A DNA stretch of 9,726 bases from DATEJJ01 sp039649115. Its GTDB lineage: Bacteria > Actinomycetota > Actinomycetes > Mycobacteriales > Micromonosporaceae. The stretch spans positions 1 through 9,726 of the forward strand of contig JBBWZQ010000415.1 in NCBI GenBank assembly GCA_039649115.1, written 5' to 3'. The notes under the pieces were generated by a model. The model saw only the letters and a list, made by a program, of their open reading frames with translations, made no database searches and was not told the DNA's origin. How positions within the stretch are numbered: the first letter of the stretch is position 1; each line of letters opens with the position of its first letter. Shown here in pieces: positions 6,303-9,726 of the stretch. The position numbers were made by a program, and so were the translations under genes.

Positions 6303-6776
6303 ATGAGTTACCCCGCCTACTACGGCCGCCCGGCGATGGTCGCCCGGTACCGCCGGCGCAGCGCTCCGGCCTCGGTCCACGTGGTGGCCGTCTTCCAGTA
6401 CCTCGGCGCGCTGCTCACCCTCGCCGCGGCCGCGCTGGTCGCGCTGATCGCGCGCGGCGCCACCCGCGGCGCTCCCCTGGACCGCATCCCGGACGAGGTG
6501 CGCCGCGGCCTGGCCGGCGGCGGCCTCGTCATCGCGGTGACGCTCGGCGTGCTGGGGCTGCTGTGGCTGCTGGTGGCGCGCAAGCTCCAGCGCGGCCGGC
6601 AGTGGGCCCGGGTCACCGTGCTCGCGCTCAGCCTGCTGTCCATCGCCGGCACCGCCTACGGATACTGGCTCGGCCGCCAGCCCGACGTGCTGGCCGGACT
6701 CGCCCTCCCGGTGCTGTACGTCGCGCTGCTGTCCACCCGCGCCGCCCGCTCCTGGTTCCGGCGCGGCACCTGGTAG
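6303..6776 (+). CDS. Four-helix membrane protein, hypothetical
   Basis: This 157-residue protein has a short Tyr/Pro/Arg-rich N-terminus (MSYPAYYGRPAMVARYRRR) and about four hydrophobic segments near residues 25-50, 72-92, 103-121 and 128-144, ending in an Arg/Trp tail. The basic N- and C-termini suggest both ends are in the cytoplasm. Its strong third-position GC matches the surrounding chromosome and differs from the block to its left. There is no Shine-Dalgarno. A CACTCT that ends six bases before the ATG could be a weak -10 of a leaderless mRNA. I do not recognise a named family; similar small membrane proteins of unknown role are common in actinobacteria. Confidence 0.75.
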   Translation: MSYPAYYGRPAMVARYRRRSAPASVHVVAVFQYLGALLTLAAAALVALIARGATRGAPLDRIPDEVRRGLAGGGLVIAVTLGVLGLLWLLVARKLQRGRQWARVTVLALSLLSIAGTAYGYWLGRQPDVLAGLALPVLYVALLSTRAARSWFRRGTW

Positions 6777-6791
6777 TACCCCGGGACGCGT

Positions 6792-6797
6792 TATCCT
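6792..6797 (+). promoter_or_regulatory. -10-like box upstream of the carboxypeptidase
   Basis: TATCCT fits TAnnnT and lies in the 65-bp gap between the membrane protein and the carboxypeptidase, giving a leader of about 38 bases before the ATG at 6842. A matching -35 is not evident, so this is tentative. A GGAGG Shine-Dalgarno at 6832-6836 serves the start. Confidence 0.35.
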
Positions 6798-6841
6798 GCA
6801 TCTATCGCCATGGATGGTGGACGTCCACAGTGGAGGTAGAG

Positions 6842-8206
6842 ATGCGAATGAACCGCAGGATTCTGGCGCTCGCGGCGGCCGTCACCGCCAGCGCCGTGGC
6901 GCTCGTCGTCCCGCAGATGCCCTCCGCCGTGGCCGATTCGAGCCAGCTGTTCGTCTACCAGGTCACCGCCTCCTCCGACACCGCGGCGCAGCGACTGTTC
7001 CGGGCGGGCTTCGACGTGCTGGAGGACCGCGCCGGCCACTACCTGTTCGTGCTCGGCGACACGGCGACCGCCACCCAACTGCGCGCCGCCGGCTTCACGC
7101 CGACCGTGGTCGAGAAGGTCAAGCCGGCCGCCTGGAAGGCTCCCGCCACGCGCCTGGTACCCAACGCCGCGGCACCCGCGGTCGCCCCGATCGACGAGAC
7201 CTACGACGGCGGGTACCACACGGTCCGTGCCCAGTTCGCGCACCTCGACGCGGTGGCCGCCGCCCATCCGGACCTGGCGACCGTGGTCGACTACGGCGAC
7301 TCCTACCTCAAGACCCGCAACGCGGCCACCGGGTACGACCTGAAGGCGATCTGCCTGACCCGCAAGGTGACCGGCGACTGCGCGCTGACCCCCAACGTCA
7401 CCAAGCCCCGGTTCCTGCTGATGTCGCAGATCCACGCCCGGGAGATCGTCACCGGTGACCTCTCCTGGCGCTTCATCGACCACCTCGCCAACGACTACGC
7501 GACCGACTCTTCGGTTTCCACCCTGCTCAACAACACCGAGGTGTGGGTGGTGCCGGTCGTCAACCCGGACGGCGTCGACCTGGTGCAGCAGGGCGGCAAC
7601 CGGCCGTACCTGCAGCGCAAGAACCTCGACGGCACCGGCTGCGCCAACCCGCCCACCGGCTCGAACCAGCTCGGCGTGGACCTCAACCGCAACACCGTCA
7701 CCCACTGGGACACCACCGGCGTGACCACCAACCGGTGCGGCCAGACCTATCCCGGCACGACCGGCGACAGCGAGCCCGAGACCAAGGCCATCGAGCAGCT
7801 GTTCCGCCAGCTCTTCGCCGACCAGCGGGGCCCGGGTGACGGCGCGGCGGCACCGGCCAGCACCAAGGGCGCCATGATCACGATGCACTCGTACGCCGGG
7901 ATGGACCTGTTCCCGTGGGGCTGGAGCAACACGCACACGGCCAACGACGCCAAGCTGCGCGCGATCGCGGCGACGATGGCCTCCTTCAACGGGTACCGGT
8001 ACGGCCAGCCGGGCGAGATCCTGTACAACGCCTCGGGCACCAGCGACGACTGGTCCTACGGGGAGCTGGGCATCGCGAGCTTCACCATCGAGCTGGCCAG
8101 CTGCGGCAGCTTCACCCCGGCGTACTCGTGCACCGCCACCGACTACGCGAAGAACCTTCCCGCGATCATGTACGTCGCCGGCGTCGCCAAGGCCCCGTAC
8201 GCGTAG
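6842..8206 (+). CDS. Secreted M14 zinc carboxypeptidase
   Basis: This is a 454-residue exported metallopeptidase that removes C-terminal residues from peptides outside the cell. The ATG at 6842 has GGAGG five bases upstream; a second ATG at 6848 is too far from it, and an upstream in-frame extension is not coding. Residues 1-31 form a Sec signal peptide (MRMNRR, hydrophobic core, PSAVA before D32). Residues 32 to about 118 are a pro/linker region. The catalytic domain shows all M14 landmarks: HARE (zinc ligands His198 and Glu201), LNRN (Arg283, Asn284, substrate binding), HSYA (zinc ligand His349), GTSDDW before the active centre, and FTIELAS (catalytic Glu417). Six or so cysteines in the mature part may form disulfides. 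No cell-wall anchor or carbohydrate-binding domain follows. It resembles the carboxypeptidase T / Streptomyces-type branch; residue specificity is not deduced. Confidence 0.95.
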   Translation: MRMNRRILALAAAVTASAVALVVPQMPSAVADSSQLFVYQVTASSDTAAQRLFRAGFDVLEDRAGHYLFVLGDTATATQLRAAGFTPTVVEKVKPAAWKAPATRLVPNAAAPAVAPIDETYDGGYHTVRAQFAHLDAVAAAHPDLATVVDYGDSYLKTRNAATGYDLKAICLTRKVTGDCALTPNVTKPRFLLMSQIHAREIVTGDLSWRFIDHLANDYATDSSVSTLLNNTEVWVVPVVNPDGVDLVQQGGNRPYLQRKNLDGTGCANPPTGSNQLGVDLNRNTVTHWDTTGVTTNRCGQTYPGTTGDSEPETKAIEQLFRQLFADQRGPGDGAAAPASTKGAMITMHSYAGMDLFPWGWSNTHTANDAKLRAIAATMASFNGYRYGQPGEILYNASGTSDDWSYGELGIASFTIELASCGSFTPAYSCTATDYAKNLPAIMYVAGVAKAPYA

Positions 8207-8212
8207 CCCGGC

Positions 8213-8242
8213 TCGACAAGGCGCCGATCGTGTAAGTAGCCT
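8213..8242 (+). promoter_or_regulatory. Leaderless promoter of the methyltransferase gene
   Basis: TCGACA (8213-8218, five of six matches to TTGACA), an 18-bp spacer and TAGCCT (8237-8242, fits TAnnnT) place the transcription start at the ATG at 8250, seven bases after the -10. No Shine-Dalgarno is present, in agreement. It is the best promoter match in the window. Confidence 0.6.
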
Positions 8243-8268
8243 GTAGCGCATGACTCCTTACACGATCG
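8225..8268. promoter_or_regulatory. 12-bp perfect inverted repeat around the -10 and start codon (operator)
   Basis: CGATCGTGTAAG (8225-8236) and CTTACACGATCG (8257-8268) are exact reverse complements, separated by 20 bp that contain the -10 box and the ATG. Centre-to-centre distance is 32 bp, three helical turns. The left arm lies in the promoter spacer and the right arm in codons 3-7. If the mRNA starts at the ATG, the left arm is not transcribed, so an RNA hairpin is excluded and a dimeric repressor or DNA loop is more likely. Confidence 0.65.
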
Positions 8269-9008
8269 ACGCTGACGCCTGGCAGGAGAGTTGGGACCGG
8301 CAGCAGGAGGCGTACCTCCCCGACCGGGAGGAGCGCTTCGCTGCCTTGCTCGACACCGTGGCAGCCACCGCCGACGGGCCGGCGCCGGTGGTGCTGGACC
8401 TGGCCGGCGGTACGGGCTCCATCTCGCTGCGGGTGCTGCGGCGCTTCCGGCACGCGACGACGACCCTGCTCGACGTCGACCCGGTGCTGCTGACCATCGC
8501 CCGCGCCTCGCTCGACGAGCGCTCCGCCGTGGTCTCCGCCGACCTGCGCACGCCGGCGTGGACGGCCGCGCTGCCCCGCCACGACTACGACGCCGTGCTG
8601 ACCGCCACCGCCCTGCACTGGCTGCCCGACGACCGGCTGGCCGCGCTGTACGCGGAGATCCGGCAGGTACTGCGGCCCGGCGGGGTGTTCGTGAACGCCG
8701 ACCACATGCCCGACGAGGGGCTCCCGACCCTCACCGAACGGCTGGCGGACCGGCAGCGGGCCACCCGCGAGTCGCGGTACGCGACCGGCGCGGTGCTGTC
8801 GTGGGAGGCGTGGTGGGACCGGGTGGCCAAGGATCCGGCGCTCGGCCCGCTGCTGGCCCAGCGGCGCGAGCTGTTCGGCACCGGCGGGCACCACGAGTCC
8901 GACCAGCAGGTCAGCTGGCACGTGAGCGCGCTGCGGGCGGCCGGGTACACCGAGGCCGGCATCGTCTGGCGCGCCGGCAGCGACGCGGCCATCGCCGGCG
9001 TCCGCTGA
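8250..9008 (+). CDS. Class I SAM-dependent methyltransferase
   Basis: This 252-residue cytosolic protein transfers a methyl group from S-adenosylmethionine to an unknown substrate. Visible Rossmann landmarks are motif I VLDLAGGTGSIS (about residues 48-59), the acidic ribose-binding end of strand 2 LLDVDP (73-78), ADLRTP (97-102), the motif IV region YDAVLTATALHWL (113-125), and LRPGGVF (141-147) before strand 5. The C-terminal part (residues 160-252) is helical and carries an HHESDQQVSWH stretch that may close the substrate pocket. HWL plus LRPGG is typical of the UbiE/Methyltransf_11-25 group acting on small molecules. It has its own promoter and operator-like dyad. Its stop codon lies in the first of three 17-bp repeats. 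Confidence 0.9.
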   Translation: MTPYTIDADAWQESWDRQQEAYLPDREERFAALLDTVAATADGPAPVVLDLAGGTGSISLRVLRRFRHATTTLLDVDPVLLTIARASLDERSAVVSADLRTPAWTAALPRHDYDAVLTATALHWLPDDRLAALYAEIRQVLRPGGVFVNADHMPDEGLPTLTERLADRQRATRESRYATGAVLSWEAWWDRVAKDPALGPLLAQRRELFGTGGHHESDQQVSWHVSALRAAGYTEAGIVWRAGSDAAIAGVR

Positions 9009-9054
9009 TTGAACCCGGCGGCTGATTGAACCCGGCGGCTGATTGAACCCGGTG
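9004..9054. repeat. Three tandem 17-bp repeats at the methyltransferase stop
   Basis: The unit GCTGATTGAACCCGGCG occurs at 9004-9020, 9021-9037 and 9038-9054. The first two are identical and the third differs by one base (C to T at 9053). The TGA of the first unit is the stop codon of the methyltransferase; the repeated TGA and TTGA do not extend any gene. This looks like slippage or duplication of the gene end. Confidence 0.95.
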
Positions 9055-9093
9055 CCGGCCTGGGCGGCTGGTGGTCTGGGCCGGGCGGGTTCC

Positions 9094-9107
9094 CCCGTGA
9101 TCACGGG
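9094..9107. other. Perfect 14-bp palindrome CCCGTGATCACGGG
   Basis: All seven bases of each half match. It lies just before the minisatellite, and its core GTGATCA recurs directly after the minisatellite (9327-9333) and, as TGATCAC, at 9470-9476. It could be a dimeric protein-binding site or the edge of a repeat element. Confidence 0.55.
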
Positions 9108-9128
9108 TGGTGCGGCTTGGCGGTGGCG

Positions 9129-9318
9129 TCCTGGCGGTGGCGTCCTGGTGGCGGGTCCTGGTGGCGGGTCCTGGTGGCGGGTCCTGGTGGGTTCCTGGTG
9201 GCGGCTCCTGGTGGGTTCCTGGTGGCGGGTCCTGGCGGCGGGTCCTGGCGGCGGCTCCTGGCGGCGGCTCCTGGCGGGTTCCTGGTGGCGGGTCCTGGTG
9301 GCGGCTCCTGGCGGTGAC
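9129..9318. repeat. Minisatellite of 13-bp and 11-bp units
   Basis: About 14 consecutive units begin with TCCTGG. The long form is TCCTGGYGGCGGS (13 bp) and the short form TCCTGGYGGGT (11 bp). Unit lengths from 9129 on are 14, 13, 13, 13, 11, 13, 11, 13, 13, 13, 13, 11, 13, 13. Because the lengths are not multiples of three and are mixed, no frame is kept, so the Gly/Trp-rich and Gln/Pro-rich frames across it are not proteins. The plus strand is strongly G-rich, with many GG and GGG runs, and could form G-quadruplexes. It is expected to vary in length between strains. Confidence 0.9.
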
Positions 9319-9342
9319 TGCCCGCCGTGATCATGTGAGGGT

Positions 9343-9394
9343 GAGATCTTGGCGGCTGGGGCACCGATTTTGGTGCTGTTGTCGCCAAGATCTC
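9343..9394. repeat. Palindromic element, 12-bp arms with an inner hairpin
   Basis: GAGATCTTGGCG (9343-9354) and CGCCAAGATCTC (9383-9394) are exact reverse complements. Inside them GCACC (9361-9365) and GGTGC (9372-9376) form a second small stem with loop GATTTT. The nested form suits a dispersed intergenic palindromic repeat (REP or MITE-like) or a bidirectional terminator between the methyltransferase and the minus-strand gene at the edge. No T-run follows. Confidence 0.7.
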
Positions 9395-9563
9395 GGGGTG
9401 GGGACCCGGGCTCGGCTCGGGATGTCCTATTCATAGAGATGTCGAACCGCCTCCGGCGCGGAGCTGACATGATCACGGTGGCTGCCGGTGGCCCGCCACG
9501 GCCCAGCGGGACACCGAGTGTCAAGCCGAGCGTGCCGGCGTCCTCAGCATCGTGGCGGGGAGG

Positions 9564-9726
9564 TCAGATCGCAGTCGCGTGGGACACCTTCCACCCGTCG
9601 CCGATCCGGATCATGGTGAGCACCACCCGGTTCTGGTCCACCTTCTCGCCGCTGATGTTCGCGTTGCGGCGGTACTGGTTCAGGTAGACCAGCAGCTCGA
9701 CCTGGCCGGTACCGGCCTGCACGACA
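9564..9726 (-). CDS. C-terminal end of a Mce-associated / VirB8-like (NTF2-fold) protein, truncated
   Basis: On the minus strand the frame enters from the right edge and gives 53 residues up to TGA at 9566-9564. It reads VVQAGTGQVELLVYLNQY, then RRNANISGEKVDQNRVV, then LTMIRIGDGWKVSHATAI. The alternating strand pattern, the VDQNRVVLTM strand and the closing GDGWKVS..TAI are typical of the last strands of the NTF2-like domain in actinobacterial Mce-associated membrane proteins and similar exported proteins. The start, any membrane anchor and the operon partners are beyond the window, so the family call is tentative while coding status is fairly secure. It runs convergent to the methyltransferase. 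Confidence 0.65.
   Translation of the reverse strand, partial: VVQAGTGQVELLVYLNQYRRNANISGEKVDQNRVVLTMIRIGDGWKVSHATAI

Larger units (their letters stand above)
9009..9563. other. 555-bp repeat-filled intergenic region
   Basis: No credible gene is seen here. It holds the end of the 17-bp repeats, a 14-bp palindrome, the 13/11-bp minisatellite and the 12-bp-arm palindromic element, then about 170 bp (9395-9563) without any clear structure apart from a third TGATCA motif and a small GACAC/GTGTC dyad at 9510-9522. It separates convergent genes, so it may contain their terminators. Confidence 0.75.

Noticed and set aside
6029..6841. In-frame extension of the carboxypeptidase upstream of 6842
   Set aside because: It overlaps the membrane-protein gene and the terminator, while ATG 6842 has GGAGG and begins a normal signal peptide.
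9043..9330. Gly/Trp-rich plus-strand frame (95 residues) over the minisatellite
   Set aside because: Mixed 13- and 11-bp units destroy any frame constraint; it has no ribosome site and the protein is only the repeat translated.
8166..9524. 452-residue minus-strand frame across the methyltransferase and the repeats
   Set aside because: It is opposite a methyltransferase with clear motifs, and its Gln/Pro/Arg-rich part is the minisatellite read in reverse; no domain is visible.
9520..9525. Perfect TTGACA on the minus strand
   Set aside because: No -10-like hexamer lies 16-18 bp downstream and no gene starts there.
9439..9687. Plus-strand frame beginning MSNRLRRG after TATTCAT
   Set aside because: It overlaps the minus-strand Mce-associated-like coding end, which reads as a coherent protein, so this is its shadow.

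Overview
The window comes from a high-GC actinobacterium. Strong G/C preference at third codon positions, a CynX/NimT-type MFS transporter, a secreted M14 carboxypeptidase, a possible Mce-associated-type protein end at the right edge and several leaderless-looking starts all fit; Micromonosporaceae is my best guess, but this is impression and not a search result.

Left block (1-3178, + strand): the 3' part of a metal-dependent amidohydrolase, a uracil-DNA-glycosylase-fold protein 10 bp behind it with a clear Shine-Dalgarno, and an MFS transporter of the cyanate/nitroimidazole family with its own probable leaderless promoter.

Middle block (3199 to about 6230): a visibly more AT-rich, less codon-biased pair of divergent genes that looks inserted between ordinary chromosomal genes. 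The minus-strand gene encodes a 627-residue, almost wholly helical protein with a lambda-repressor/XRE-like helix-turn-helix near its N-terminus. The plus-strand gene encodes a small protein of about four membrane segments. The 420 bp between them hold the most striking signal of the window: eight copies of a TTGT-core motif (minus-strand sense CACAACG/CACAATG), in two groups of four, spaced exactly 21 bp inside each group, with the groups offset by 189 bp (9 x 21). In both groups the second site contains an ATG on the minus strand; in one group it is the likely start codon of the helical protein. The block ends with a strong hairpin terminator. I read it as an undescribed, probably self-regulated two-gene module; its function is unknown.

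Right block (6303-9008, + strand): a small four-helix membrane protein, a secreted zinc carboxypeptidase (M14) with all catalytic motifs intact, and a class I SAM methyltransferase whose -10 box and leaderless start lie between the arms of a perfect 12-bp inverted repeat.

Right edge (9009-9726): about 555 bp without a gene, filled by repeats: three 17-bp repeats running from the methyltransferase stop codon, a 13/11-bp minisatellite of about 14 units, a perfect 14-bp palindrome, and a 12-bp-arm palindromic element. The window closes with the C-terminal end of a minus-strand gene resembling Mce-associated (VirB8/NTF2-like) proteins.
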